Below are positions 32,738 through 43,900 of a stretch of DNA of 64,000 nt, in pieces (position 1 is the first letter of the stretch; each line of letters begins with the position of its first letter). The notes under the pieces were generated by a model that was not told the origin of the DNA, made no database searches, and saw only the letters and a list, made by a program, of their open reading frames with translations. A program made the translations under genes and the position numbers. Location: positions 124,001 to 188,000 of the forward strand of contig NZ_BCXG01000001.1 of NCBI RefSeq assembly GCF_001894985.1. Reading direction: 5' to 3'. This stretch comes from Rhodococcus tukisamuensis NBRC 100609. GTDB lineage: Bacteria; Actinomycetota; Actinomycetes; Mycobacteriales; Mycobacteriaceae.

Positions 32738-34069
32738 ATGACGTCTATCCCGGCGCTCGACAAGTCGGAGGCAACTCCGGCCGAGCAGGACTTCCGGCCA
32801 GGTAAGGCCGGTGGCCTGTTCACACGACGCCGGGCCTGGGGCCTGACCGGGCTCCTGGTCACGCTCGGCACGATCAACAACGCCGACAAGGCGGTGCTGG
32901 GCATCATCGCGCAGCCGCTGGCGAAGGACCTGGGCCTCACCGCGTCCCAGATCGGCCTCGCCGGCAGCCTCTTCTTCCTGACCTTCGCCATCGGCGGGTT
33001 CTTCGCGGGTACCGTCAATCGCCTTGTCTCGCTGCGCTGGGCGCTGGTGATCCTCGCGCTGGGCTGGTCCCTGACGGTACTGCCCCTGATCGTCTCCGCT
33101 TCGTTCGCGGTTCTCATCGTCAGTCGGCTGGTGCTGGGACTGTTCGAGGGTCCTGCCGCCGCGCTGAGCCTCACCGCGGCGTACTCCTGGCACGAGCCGT
33201 CCAAGCGTGGCCTGCCGGGCGCGCTGATCGCGGGGGCGCAGTCCATCGCGAAGATCGCGATCGCGCCGGCGCTGGCCGTGGTCACCGCGACATTGGGGTG
33301 GCGCGCCGCGCTGAGCGTCCTGGCCGTGGCCGGCCTGATCTGGTGCGTCGTGTGGATATTCACCTGGCGCGAGGGTCCGTACATCCGACGGGAGTCGGCG
33401 AAGGCCGAGCCGGTGGGGACCGAGGCGAGCGAACCCACCGTCCCGTGGCGCAAGATCTTCCTCAACCGGACGTTCATCTCTGCGGCGGTCCTCATCACCA
33501 GTTGCTACGCAATGGTCGCGGTGGTCCTCACCTGGCTGCCGTCGTACTTCGAGCTGGGTCTCGGTTTCAGCCGGCTGCAGGCGGGCCTGATGTTCGCGAT
33601 CCCGAGCGCCGTCGGCCTGGTCCTGATGCTCTCGATCTCCACGATCAGCGACCGGCTGCTGGTCCGCGGCGCCTCCCTCCGCACGGTTCGCATCGTGATG
33701 CCCGTCGTCGGCGTCTTCATCTGCGGACTGCTGCTGTTCCTGTTGCCCTCGATCGGTTCGGCGCCGCTGGCGGTTCTTGTGGTCTCCGTCGGGTACGGCT
33801 TCTGCACCCCGGTGATGCCGCTGTTCAGCGCGATGATCTCGGACCTGTGCCCGCCGCGCCAGACGGCAGGCACGCTCGGCTTCTTCCTGGCGATCATGGC
33901 GACCGGTGGCCTGGTTGCGCCGTACGCCACCGGCGTCATCGTCGACCACGCCCCGACCGCGGCACAGGGGTACGCCCTCTCGTTCCAGATCCTCGGCGCG
34001 ATCGCCGCGGCCTGTGCGGTGCTCGTCCTGATCCTGGCGAATCCGGCCCGGGACCGCCAGCGCGCCTGA
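32738..34069 (+). CDS. MFS transporter
   Basis: Major facilitator of 443 aa with about 12 membrane segments. The start of the fold reads AWGLTGLLVTLGTINNADKA, and the family motif is seen near RLVLGLFEGPAAALSLTAAY, which resembles anion:cation symporter (ACS) members. A cytosolic loop (residues ~210-240) is rich in charged residues. The ATG at 32738 follows GAGGGGCAAC. It lies 82 nt ahead of an acyl-CoA ligase gene in the same direction, suggesting uptake and activation of a carboxylate, although export of a product is equally possible. Confidence 0.85.
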   Translation: MTSIPALDKSEATPAEQDFRPGKAGGLFTRRRAWGLTGLLVTLGTINNADKAVLGIIAQPLAKDLGLTASQIGLAGSLFFLTFAIGGFFAGTVNRLVSLRWALVILALGWSLTVLPLIVSASFAVLIVSRLVLGLFEGPAAALSLTAAYSWHEPSKRGLPGALIAGAQSIAKIAIAPALAVVTATLGWRAALSVLAVAGLIWCVVWIFTWREGPYIRRESAKAEPVGTEASEPTVPWRKIFLNRTFISAAVLITSCYAMVAVVLTWLPSYFELGLGFSRLQAGLMFAIPSAVGLVLMLSISTISDRLLVRGASLRTVRIVMPVVGVFICGLLLFLLPSIGSAPLAVLVVSVGYGFCTPVMPLFSAMISDLCPPRQTAGTLGFFLAIMATGGLVAPYATGVIVDHAPTAAQGYALSFQILGAIAAACAVLVLILANPARDRQRA

Positions 34070-34151
34070 CCGGTTCGCCGCGGCGGCCGCCGACGTGCGG
34101 CGGCCGCGGCCGCCGTGTTCGCCGAGTTCCCCGGGTGATTGGAGAGCAACA

Positions 34152-35837
34152 ATGCTGATTACGAGATCCGACTTCTTCGCCGGGTCCATCGACTACCCGG
34201 AGCTCACCACGGCCCGGCTGCCGGAGACCGCGGCCCGGCGCTACGGGGACCGGGTCGCATTCGTGCTCGGCGACACGACCCTGACCTACGCGGAGTTCGG
34301 TTCGCGTACCGGATGTTTCGCCGCCGCGTTGCACGGCGCCGGGATCGGCCGAGGCGACGTGGTGCTGATCCACCTGACCAACGGCATCGAGTTCGTCGTC
34401 GCGTACTACGGCTCGCTGCGGGCCGGCGCGACGGTGTCCCTGGTCAACCCGATCCAGCCGGTCGCCGGGCTGCGGCACCAGCTGTGCGACACCGCCGCCC
34501 GCGCCGTGGTGACGCAGGCCGCGCAGTACGAGGACGCCGCCGCGGCCGCCGCGGGCACCGCGGTGGAGTTGACGATCGTGCATCGGCCGGCCGGTGCGTC
34601 CGCGGCCCGGTCCCCGCATTCGGGCGGCGTCGTCGACTACGACGAGTTCGTGTCCGGGGCGCCTGTGGAGTACACCTGCCTCGACGTGACGGGCGACGAG
34701 GTCGCGCACCTCGCCTACACCGGCGGCACCACCGGCGTCTCGAAGGGCGTGCGGGTGCTGCATCGCAACATCGTCGCGAACCTGGCCCAGACGATGATGG
34801 CGAGGTCGGGTCTGACACTGGTGCGTGAGCCCGACGGGCTGATCGGGTTCGCGGACCGGGTTCGCGAACCGTCCTGGGACTTCGGCCTCGGTACCGACGT
34901 GTCGATCGTGGTGTCCCCGCTCTTCCACGCGCATGCGCTGATCGGGATGAACACCCAGTTGCTGGCGGGGGCCACCAACGTCTTCGCCGGCAGGTTCACC
35001 CCTGCCGGGATGCTCGAGCTGATCGAGCGGCACCGGGTCACTGCGATCGCCGGCAGCCCGGCGATGTGGCACGCGCTGACCGCACATCCGGACGCCGTCC
35101 GCCGCGACCTGACCTCCGTGCGGCTGGTCACCTCCGGAGCGGCACCGATCGACCTGTCGACTCTCGCGGCGCTGCGTGCCACCTTCCCCCGGGCTCGGGT
35201 GGGCGAGGGGTACGGGATGACCGAGGCGACCGCGCTGGTGACGGGGTCGCCGATGATCGGGCGGTACCCGGCCAAGGACGGCAGCGTCGGGGTCCCGATG
35301 TTCGACACCGAGGTCCGGGTCCGGGCCCTGGACGGCTCGGGAGCGGTGCTGGGCGCGAACGAGCCTGGCACGCTGTGGGTCCGGGGACCACAGGTGGCCG
35401 CCGGCTACCTGAACCGGCCGGACGAGACCGCCCAGCAGTTCGTGGACGGCTGGCTCGACACCGGCGACGTCGGGCACATCGACGAGGACGGATTCGTCTT
35501 CATCTCCGACCGGATCAAGGACATGCTGATCTACAAGGGGTACAACGTCTATCCCCGCGAGATCGAAGAGGTGCTTCTCGCCCATCCGGGTGTGCACTCG
35601 GTCGCTGTGGTGGGCCGCGCGACGGCAGGGGTCGGGGAAGAGCCGGTCGGCTTCGTCGTACCGGCACCCGGCTCACGGGTGGCACCCGAAGAGCTGATGG
35701 ACTTTATTGCCGCACAGGTGCTTCCGTACAAGAAGCTCCGCGAGGTGGTGCTGCTGGACGAGCTTCCGATCACGCCCACGGGCAAGATCGTCAAGGCTGC
35801 GCTGCGCGAGCGACTGCGCGAGCAGGTCGCGGTCTGA
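34152..35837 (+). CDS. AMP-dependent acyl-CoA synthetase/ligase
   Basis: Adenylate-forming enzyme of 561 aa, expected to convert a carboxylic acid to acyl-AMP and then acyl-CoA. ATP-binding motif LAYTGGTTGVSKGVRVLH (A3), GEGYGMTEAT (A5), DGWLDTGDVG (A7), YKGYNVYPREIEEVL (A8) and PTGKIVKAALRER with the A10 lysine are all present, so it should be active. An unusual insert at about residues 225-250 (EPDGLIGFADRVREPSWDFG) lies between A3 and A4. The ATG at 34152 has GGAGAGCAACA. The MFS gene upstream and the NRPS nearby suggest either catabolism of an imported acid or supply of an acyl starter to the NRPS; neither is proved. Confidence 0.85.
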   Translation: MLITRSDFFAGSIDYPELTTARLPETAARRYGDRVAFVLGDTTLTYAEFGSRTGCFAAALHGAGIGRGDVVLIHLTNGIEFVVAYYGSLRAGATVSLVNPIQPVAGLRHQLCDTAARAVVTQAAQYEDAAAAAAGTAVELTIVHRPAGASAARSPHSGGVVDYDEFVSGAPVEYTCLDVTGDEVAHLAYTGGTTGVSKGVRVLHRNIVANLAQTMMARSGLTLVREPDGLIGFADRVREPSWDFGLGTDVSIVVSPLFHAHALIGMNTQLLAGATNVFAGRFTPAGMLELIERHRVTAIAGSPAMWHALTAHPDAVRRDLTSVRLVTSGAAPIDLSTLAALRATFPRARVGEGYGMTEATALVTGSPMIGRYPAKDGSVGVPMFDTEVRVRALDGSGAVLGANEPGTLWVRGPQVAAGYLNRPDETAQQFVDGWLDTGDVGHIDEDGFVFISDRIKDMLIYKGYNVYPREIEEVLLAHPGVHSVAVVGRATAGVGEEPVGFVVPAPGSRVAPEELMDFIAAQVLPYKKLREVVLLDELPITPTGKIVKAALRERLREQVAV

Positions 35838-35883
35838 CCCGGGGGCCGTCCGGCCGGCAGCAACCGGCGGCCGGGGGCGCCGG

Positions 35884-36780
35884 CTAACCGGGTGGGCCGG
35901 AGAACGGCGAACGCTCCCGGACCACCGTCAGGAACTCTCGGGCGACGACGGAGAGTCGGTCCGGGTCGAACGTGAGGCCCATGGCCCGGTTCAGCGGCGG
36001 CGCGATGGGCCGCACGACCGCCTGCTCGGCCATCGACTCGGCGGTCGACCGTTCGACCACGGCGCCACCGACTCCCGCGACGACAAGGGGAAGCCGGGAC
36101 TCGCGGTGCTCGACCATCGCGGCGCTCGGCGGCGCCTCACCGACCTTCTGGATCTCGTGCTGGACCCGTCGGGCGACGACGGTACGGTCGTCCGACAGCC
36201 AGACCATCGGGATCCGGGGGAGCACCGCGAGTGGAACCGGGCCCGGCGGCAGCACGGTGCCGGGCGGGTACGCCAACCAGTACTCGTGCACGGTCAACGT
36301 GAGGGACTGCAGGGCCTCGGCCTCGGGCAGCGGGATGTGGCTCGCAACGAACTCGCAGTGGCCGTCCCGGATCAGTTCGACCGGCGCGGTGTCGTCGCGA
36401 AATTCCTTGATGTGCACGATGACCCGCGGGTGCAGGGCGCGGAACGCGGCGATCGCCTCGGCCAGCGCGGTCAGGCCCAGCATCGGCATCGCCATGATGT
36501 CGAGGCGTCCGACCAGCGACGCACTGGTCGAGGCGAGGTTGTACTTGGCCGCGGCCGTGTCACGCAGGATCTGTCGCCCGGGTCCGAGCAGCGCACGACC
36601 GGCGGAGCTGAGGACCATGCCCCGGCCCAGTCGGTGAAACAGCGGGACGCCGAGGGCCCGCTCGAGGCTCCGGATGCCGGTCGAGATCGTCGGCTGTGCG
36701 ACGCCCAGGGTCAGCGCCGCGCCCGCGATCCCGCCGTGGTCGACGACGGCCAGGAAGTACTCGATCTGTTTCAGGTCCAC
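35884..36780 (-). CDS. LysR-family transcriptional regulator
   Basis: Regulator of 298 aa. The HTH reads QIEYFLAVVDHGGIAGAALT, then LGVAQPTISTGIRSLERALG, and the effector domain starts near SLVGRLDIMAMPMLGLTALA. GTG start at 36780, one base after the stop of the upstream LysR gene 36782-37657, so the two are co-transcribed. The gene converges with the acyl-CoA ligase gene. Having two LysR proteins of different sequence in one operon is uncommon. They may respond to different acids, or act together on the MFS-ligase pair or on the NRPS. Confidence 0.87.
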   Translation of the reverse strand: MDLKQIEYFLAVVDHGGIAGAALTLGVAQPTISTGIRSLERALGVPLFHRLGRGMVLSSAGRALLGPGRQILRDTAAAKYNLASTSASLVGRLDIMAMPMLGLTALAEAIAAFRALHPRVIVHIKEFRDDTAPVELIRDGHCEFVASHIPLPEAEALQSLTLTVHEYWLAYPPGTVLPPGPVPLAVLPRIPMVWLSDDRTVVARRVQHEIQKVGEAPPSAAMVEHRESRLPLVVAGVGGAVVERSTAESMAEQAVVRPIAPPLNRAMGLTFDPDRLSVVAREFLTVVRERSPFSGPPG

Positions 36781-36781
36781 G

Positions 36782-37657
36782 TCATTCGCCCCAGTCCTGG
36801 GCGCCGGCCAGTTGCAGGAACGCCTCCGCGGCCGGCGACAGCGGCGGTTTGCGCGTCAGCAGTGCGACCGTCTGGGTCAGCGGAGGGTCCACGGATCGCA
36901 CTGTGACGGCGGGCAACTGGCTGGCGGCCACCGCGCGCGAGACGATGGTGGCGCCGGCGCCGAGGCGGACCAGGTCCCAGGTCAGGCTGGGGCGGGTGGA
37001 GTCCACCACGACGTTCTCCGCGTTCTCGGCCAGCAGGTCGGGGGTGACTCCGTTGCCGGGCACGCTGCCCAGGTCGACGATCAGGGGTACCGACCGGACC
37101 GCTTCTCGCGAAACGGGATCCGGCAGTGTTGCGGCGAGGGCCTCGGGCAGTGCGAGCATCAGTTCCTGTTCGCCGAGCGACACCGCGTGCAGGGGGCTGT
37201 GGTCGCCGACGAGGCTGCTGATGCCGACCTCGGCCCGCCCCTGTCGGAGCGCGGTGAACACGCCCTCGGGCCCGGCGGTGTCGAAGATGGTCACTGTGAT
37301 GCGGGGATGCCGCTCGCGGAAGCGTCGCACCAGGTCCACCGTCGGGTCGATGGCGAAGGTCGAGTACGTCACCAGTTCCAGTGAACCCGCACGCAATTCG
37401 CGGACGGCGTCGACCTTGTCGCGGGCGGCACCGAGGTCGGCGAGCAGGCGGCGGGCGGCGGCGTCGAAGTCCCGGCCCGCGGGAGTGAGCACGAGCCGCC
37501 TGCCGACCCGTTCGAAGAGGGGGCTGCCGAGGTTCCTCTCCAGGGTGCGGATGGCCTGCGAGAGCGACGGCTGCGTGATGTAGAGCGACCGCGCCGCCGC
37601 GGTGACGCTGCCATGGTCTACCACCGCTACGAAGTAGTTGACCAGGTGAAGTTCCAC
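36782..37657 (-). CDS. LysR-family transcriptional regulator divergent from the NRPS
   Basis: Regulator of 291 aa. HTH: LVNYFVAVVDHGSVTAAARS, then LYITQPSLSQAIRTLERNLG. Effector domain from residue 90 (GSLELVTYSTFAIDPTVDLV). Start at 37657. It is divergent from the NRPS gene with about 250 nt between them, so it is well placed to act on the NRPS promoter region. That region contains the interrupted inverted repeat GTTAC...GTAAC (37762-37782) with the T-N11-A spacing typical of LysR sites. Sequence similarity with the following LysR gene in the HTH suggests old duplication. Confidence 0.87.
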   Translation of the reverse strand: MELHLVNYFVAVVDHGSVTAAARSLYITQPSLSQAIRTLERNLGSPLFERVGRRLVLTPAGRDFDAAARRLLADLGAARDKVDAVRELRAGSLELVTYSTFAIDPTVDLVRRFRERHPRITVTIFDTAGPEGVFTALRQGRAEVGISSLVGDHSPLHAVSLGEQELMLALPEALAATLPDPVSREAVRSVPLIVDLGSVPGNGVTPDLLAENAENVVVDSTRPSLTWDLVRLGAGATIVSRAVAASQLPAVTVRSVDPPLTQTVALLTRKPPLSPAAEAFLQLAGAQDWGE

Positions 37658-37773
37658 CGGTCGAGCATAGTGCGGCGGGCGGTCCGCCCGGCCCTGCCCG
37701 GCCCCCGCCCGACCCGATTCGGGCGAGCGCTACGAGGGGCCGCAGGGCAGTACCGTTTGACGTTACGTGAGTG

Positions 37774-37792
37774 TTATGTAACCCTACCCTAA
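37774..37792 (+). promoter_or_regulatory. candidate iron box (IdeR/DmdR1 site) upstream of the NRPS
   Basis: TTATGTAACCCTACCCTAA matches the actinobacterial iron-box consensus TTAGGTTAGGCTAACCTAA at 14 of 19 positions, including both ends (TTA and CCTAA). It lies 116 nt ahead of the NRPS start in the space between divergent genes. If bound by IdeR with Fe(II), it would shut off the NRPS when iron is plentiful. Confidence 0.5.
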
Positions 37793-37907
37793 TCCAGGGG
37801 AAGTTTGTCTGGTGTTGGAGCTGTGAGTGTCGGACCCGGTGTCTGCATGAACCACCGGACCCGATCATGCGAGTGGGGGTTCGCGCGCCAACGGTTGTCC
37901 GCTCCGC

Positions 37908-40900
37908 ATGGTGACTCGCGTTCGACGTGACGTCGGCATGCGTGCCCCACACGTGAGGACTGAGATCTTGGAATCGTCACCGCTGCAGGCTGCCGTCGAC
38001 GGCAGCGCCGCCGACCTCCTCCCTTCCGAGATCCAGCCTTCCGAGATCGCGGCCATGTCCGCCACCCGGGCGTTCCCGCTCTCCGCGGCCCAGCGTGGGA
38101 TGTGGTTCGCCCAGCACCTCACGTCCGACGTGCCGCTCACGATCGCCCAGTACGTGGAGGTGCGCGGCGCACTCGACGTCGACGCGCTGCGCCGCGCGGG
38201 CCTGGCAGCGGCCCACGAGTTCGGCACCGGCATGTTGCGGATCGTCGAACTCGACGGTGAGCCGCACCAGGTCGTCGACCTCACCCTCGGCGACGAGGTC
38301 GGGTACCTGGACTTCGCCGCGGACCCGGACCCGGAACGGGCCGCCCACGATTGGATGCGCGCCGAGCACACGGCGCCCCTGAACCTGCTCACGGACCGGC
38401 TGATCAACGCCGTCGTCCTGCGCGTGGGGCCGGACCTGCACTACTGGTACAGCCGTATCCACCACATCGCCCTCGACGGTTTCGGCGCGATGACCTTCAT
38501 GAACCGGGCGGCCGAGCTGTACACGGCCGCGGTGCTCGCCGCCGAGCCGCCGAAGGCCCTGGCCGGCGATCTGACGGCGGTCTACGACGCCGAGCTGCAG
38601 TACCGCGGCTCCACCCGATTCGCCGCCGACCGTGACTACTGGGCGGCCAAGACCGGCGCCCTGCCGCCGGCGCGGAGCCTCGCCGGGCGGTCCGCGCCCG
38701 TCGCCGCGTGTTCGAGGGTGGTCGGCGGTGTGCTGCCGGGGGAGTCTCCGGACCCGCGGTTCACTCCCGCCGCGGTCGCCGCGATGGCGGCCTACCTCGC
38801 CCACCTCACCGGCGAGACGGACATCGTGCTGAGCCTGCCGGTGTCCGCGCGCACCAACGCCGTGCTCCGACGTTCGGGCGGCATGGTGTCGAACGTGGTG
38901 CCGCTCCGGGTGTCGATCACCCCCGAGACCACCGTCGCCGAGCTCGTCGCGGCGATGTCGCTCGAGCTGACGGGGGCGCTGCGCCACCAGCGCTACCGGC
39001 ACGAGGACATCCGCCGTGACGCGGGCGCCGCCGCCGAACGCGGCTTCTTCGGGCCGGCGGTCAACGTCATGAACTTCCACTCCGAGATCCGGCTCGGCGA
39101 GCTGACCGGCCACTTCCACGTGCTGAGCACCGGGCCCGTGGAGGACCTCTCGGTCAACATCTACCCGGCCGTCGCGGGCCGCAGCTCGCGGATCGACTTC
39201 GAGGCCAACCCGAACCTCTACGGCGAGGCCGAGCTGGCCGCGCACCGGGACCGCTTCGTCGGCCTGCTCGCCGAGTTCCGGGCCGGCGACCCCGACCGGC
39301 CGGTGTTCGGCCTGAGCGTGCTGACCGCGGCCGAGCGGGCCGCACTGGTGCCCGCACGCGGCCCGGCGGCGCTCGCTCCCCGGCTGCTGCCCGACCTGCT
39401 GGCCGCGGGGGTGAGGGCGAATCCGGACGGCGCCGCGCTGCTCGACGGATTCGGGTCGCCGGCGGGGGAGACCGAGACCAGTTACCGAGAACTCGACGCC
39501 CGAGCCAACCGGCTGGCCCGCGTGCTGCTGGCCCGCGGCGTCGGGCCAGGGACGTTCGTCGGGGTGTCGCTGCCCCGGTCGGCGGAGTCGGTGCTGGCGG
39601 TCTGGGCGGTCGCGAAGGCGGGCGGCGCCTTCGTCCCGGTAGACCCGGCCTACCCCGCCCAGCGAATCGCCCACATGGTCGACGACTCCGGGGTCGCGCT
39701 GGGCCTGACCGACCTGGCGCACCGGGCGGGTCTGCCCGCCGGCACGCATTGGCTCGCACTCGACGATCCCGAGTTCGCACGCGCCTGCGCGGGGTTCTCG
39801 GACGCACCGGTGACGCCGGCCGAGCGTGGCGGCGCACTGACCCCGGCGCACCCGGCCTACATGATCTACACCTCCGGTTCGACGGGCCTGCCCAAGGGCG
39901 TGGTGGTGACCCACACGGGCCTGGCCGACTTCGCCGCCGAGGCCCGTCCCGAACTGGGCGTGAGCGCGCAGTCGCGGGTACTGCGCTTCTCCTCGTCGAG
40001 TTTCGACGCGTCCGTGTTCGAGATGGTGCAGGCCTTCAGCGCGGGCGCCGCGATGGTGATCGCCCCGCCCGAGGTGCACGTCGGCGCCGACCTGACCGCG
40101 CTGCTGCGGACCGCACGGGTCACCCACATCCTCTGCGCGCCGGCGTTGCTCGGCACCGTGGACCCGAGTGCGCTCGACCACCTCGAGGCCGTCGTCGTCG
40201 GCGGCGACGTGTGCCCGCCGGACCTGGTCGCACGCTTCGGCGACCGCTGCCGGTTCGTCAACAGCTACGGCCCCACCGAGACCACCATCGTCATCACCGC
40301 GACGCCGCCGCTGACCGCGGCCTCGCTCGGTCTCGGTGCGTCGGCGTCGGGCACCGTCGGCATCGGTGCGCCGATCCAGGGCGCCCGTGCACTGGTGCTG
40401 GACCGGTGGCTGCGGCCGGTGCCCGTGGGTACCACGGGTGAGCTGTACCTCGGCGGCCCGGGACTGGCCCGCGGCTACCACCGGCGGCCCGCTCTGACGG
40501 CATCCCGCTTCGTCGCGGACCCGCACGGCGGCCCGGGCGAACTGCTGTACCGGACCGGCGACCTGGTGCGCTGGCAGCGTGACGAGCGCGGTGGCCACGC
40601 CCTGGAGTACGTGGGGCGCAGCGACTTCCAGGTGCAAGTCCGCGGCTTCCGGATCGAACTCGGCGAGATCGATGCGGTGCTGTCCGGGCACCCGGGCGTC
40701 GAGTTCGCGGTCACCACGGCACACCGGATGCCGGACGGTGGGACGGTGCCGGCGGCGTACGTGCTGCCCCGAGCCCCGGGGCGCGACGGCGCCGACGCCG
40801 GTGGACTCGACAGTCTCACCACGTACCTCGCCGCGCGGCTGCCGTCGTACATGGTGCCCGCGTCGATCACCGTGCTGGACGCGGTCCCGACCACCCCGGC

Positions 40901-43900
40901 GGGCAAGCTGGACCGGCGCGCGCTGCCCGCGCCGGTGTTCGCGACCGCCGAGTTCGTGGCTCCGTCGTCGGCGCTCGAACTGCTGGTCGCGGAGGTCTTC
41001 GCCGAGGTCCTCGGGACGGTGGAACCGGTCGGGGCGGGCGACAACTTCTTCGGCCTCGGTGGCACCTCGCTCAGCGCCACCCGGGTGATCGGCCGGCTCA
41101 ACGAGGCCGCCGGTGTCTCGCTGGCGGTGCGGGCACTGTTCGAGGCGCCGACCGTCGTCGGCCTGGCCTCCGCGGTCGAGTCCGCCGAGCGGTCCGACCG
41201 TCCCGCTCTGGACGCGGGGTCGCGACCGGATCGGATCCCGTTGTCCCCGGCCCAGACCCGGGTGTGGTTCCTCAACTCCTTCGACCCGGAGTCCGCCGCC
41301 GACAACCTGCCGCTGGCACTGCGGCTGACCGGCGCCCTCGACGTCGCGGCGCTGGCCGCCGCGCTCTCGGACGTGGTGGCGCGACACGAGTCGCTGCGCA
41401 CCGTGTACCCGGATTCGGCCGACGGCCCGCACCAGGTGGTGCTGCCGGCGTCGGAGGCGGCTCCGGCGCTGGCCCCGGTCCGGGTTCCTGCGGCCGACGC
41501 GGCCGCCCGGGTGGCGGCCCTGGCCACCACGGGATTCGACGTCTCGGGCGAGGTACCGCTGCGGGCGGCACTGTTCGAAGTCGGCTCAGACGACCACGTG
41601 CTGGCGGTGGTGGTGCACCACATCGCGGCCGACGGCTACTCGCTCGGCCCGCTCGCGCGGGACGTGATGCTCGCCTACGCCGCGCGCGCCGCGGGCGAAG
41701 CCCCCGGGTGGCCCGCGCTGGCCGTCCACTATGCCGACTACAGCCTGTGGCACCGCGCGCTGCTCGGCAGCGAGACGGACGCCCGTTCGCTCGTCACCCG
41801 CCAGATCGACTACTGGCGAGGCGTTCTCGCGGACCTTCCGGATCAGCTCTCGCTGCCCACCGACCGTCCCCGGCCGACCCGGCAGAGCCATCGCGGCGGC
41901 GAGGTGGCCTTCACCATCGACGCCGACACCCATCGTCGGTTGCACGAGTTTGCGTCCGCGCACGGCGCCAGCCTGTTCATGGCCGTCCACGCGGCATACG
42001 CGGTGCTGCTCGGCCGGCTCGCCGGAACCGGTGACGTCGCGATCGGTGCACCGGTCGCCGGGCGCGGCGAGCGGGCGCTCGACGACGTCGTCGGGATGTT
42101 CGTCAACACCCTGGTGCTGCGTACCCGGTTCACGGCGTCGGACACCTTCGAGGACCTGCTGCTGCGCACTCGCGGTAGCGATCTCGATGCGTTCTCGCAC
42201 GCGGACCTGCCGTTCGAGCGACTGGTGGAGATCCTCAACCCGAACCGGTCCAACGCGCGGCACCCGCTCTTCCAGGTGGCGCTCTCGTTCCAGAACCTCA
42301 CGCCCACCGCGTTCACGCTGCCCGGGCTGGAGGTCTCGCAACTCGACGCCGCCGCGACGGTCGCGAAGTTCGACCTGCACCTGACCCTGGTGCACCGTGC
42401 CGACGGGGCCGTCGACGCGACCTTCACCTACGCGGCCGACCTTTTCGACGAGGCCACGGTCGTCTCGTTCGGCGACCGTCTCCTCCGGATCATGCGGGCC
42501 GCGGTACTCGACCCCACCACGCCGGTCGGGGACCTGGACATGCTTTCCGGTGCCGAGCGGCGCGAGCTGGTGCGGGCCCGGGGCCAGGCAGAGCGATTCG
42601 TCGCGGACGAGTACCTGTTCGACGGCTTCGCCGACCGCGTTCGCCGCGCCCCGGACGCGGTGGCCCTGGTGTTCGAACGCGAGTCGTTGACGTACGCGGA
42701 GTTCGCCGCCCGGGTGAACCGGTTGGCCCGGTTCCTGATCGGCGAGGGTGTCGGCCCGGAGTCGTTGGTGGCGTTGGGGATGCGCCGTTCGCTGGACCTG
42801 GTGGTGGGCATGTACGCGGTGCTGACCGCCGGCGGCGGCTACGTCCCCGTGGACCCGGACCACCCGGCCGAACGGATCGGATACATCCTTCGTGCGTCCG
42901 ATCCGGTGTGCGTGCTCACCACCGAGCGCGACGGCTTCGAGGCCGCGGGGGAGAGGTCTGTCCTCCGGATCGACACCCTCGACCTCTCCGCGATGTCGGA
43001 CGCGCCGGTGACGGACGTCGATCGGTTGTCTGCACTTCGCTCGGACGATGTGGCGTACGTGATCTTCACGTCCGGTTCCACGGGCCGCCCGAAGGGCGTC
43101 ACGGTCTCGCACCGGGCGATCGTCAACCAGATGGCCTGGATGGCCCACGAATACGGTCTCGGCCCCTCGGACGTGTACCTGCAGAAGACCGCGACGACAT
43201 TCGACGTGTCGCTGTGGGGCTACTTTCTGCCGCTGCGCGTCGGCGCGACGCTGATCCTCGCGACCGCCGACGGGCATGGTGACCCGGGGTACCTCGCCGA
43301 CATCATTCGCGAGCACTCGGTGACGGCGACGGACTTCGTGCCGTCGATGCTGTCGGTGTTCGCCGCGGCCGTCTCCCACGCGGACCTCGCCACGCTGCGG
43401 CACCTGTTCGTCATCGGCGAGGCACTGCCGTCGGCCACGGTGGGCGAGTTCACTCGCGTCTCGGGTGCCCGCGTGCACAACCTGTACGGCCCGACGGAGG
43501 CGGCGGTGTCGATCACCTACGCCGACGTCACCGACACCGCCACGGATGGTTCGGTGTCGATCGGTGTGCCGGAGTGGAACTCGCGGGTTCACGTGCTGGA
43601 CTCGCGGCTGCACCCGGTGCCCGCCGGGGTGCCCGGCGAGCTGTACCTGGCGGGGGTGCAGCTGGCCCGCGGCTACCTCGGCCGGGTGGATCTGACGAGC
43701 GACCGGTTCGTGGCGGACCCGTTCTCCGTGTCCGGTGAGCGGATGTACCGCACCGGTGACCTGGCGCGCCGGAGCGGTGACGGGTCGCTCGAGTACCTGG
43801 GCCGCACCGACTTCCAGGTGAAGTTCCGCGGCCAGCGGATCGAGCTCGGCGAGATCGAGACGGCGCTGCTCTCGCACGAGGGGGTGCTCGGCGCCGCGGT

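Noticed and set aside
38055-38500. NRPS start at the ATG at 38055, right before the C domain
   Set aside because: Possible, but it has only a weak GAGATCGCGG site upstream. The frame is open back to 37908 with other starts, so the longer version is reported with the start marked uncertain.
37977-41432. Long minus-strand open frame of 1151 codons opposite the NRPS, and similar ones at 41586-46046 and 46125-54602
   Set aside because: They are by-products of strong third-position GC bias in the NRPS frame. Their products are low-complexity Arg/Gly/His/Gln strings with no domain, while the plus strand has complete NRPS motifs throughout.
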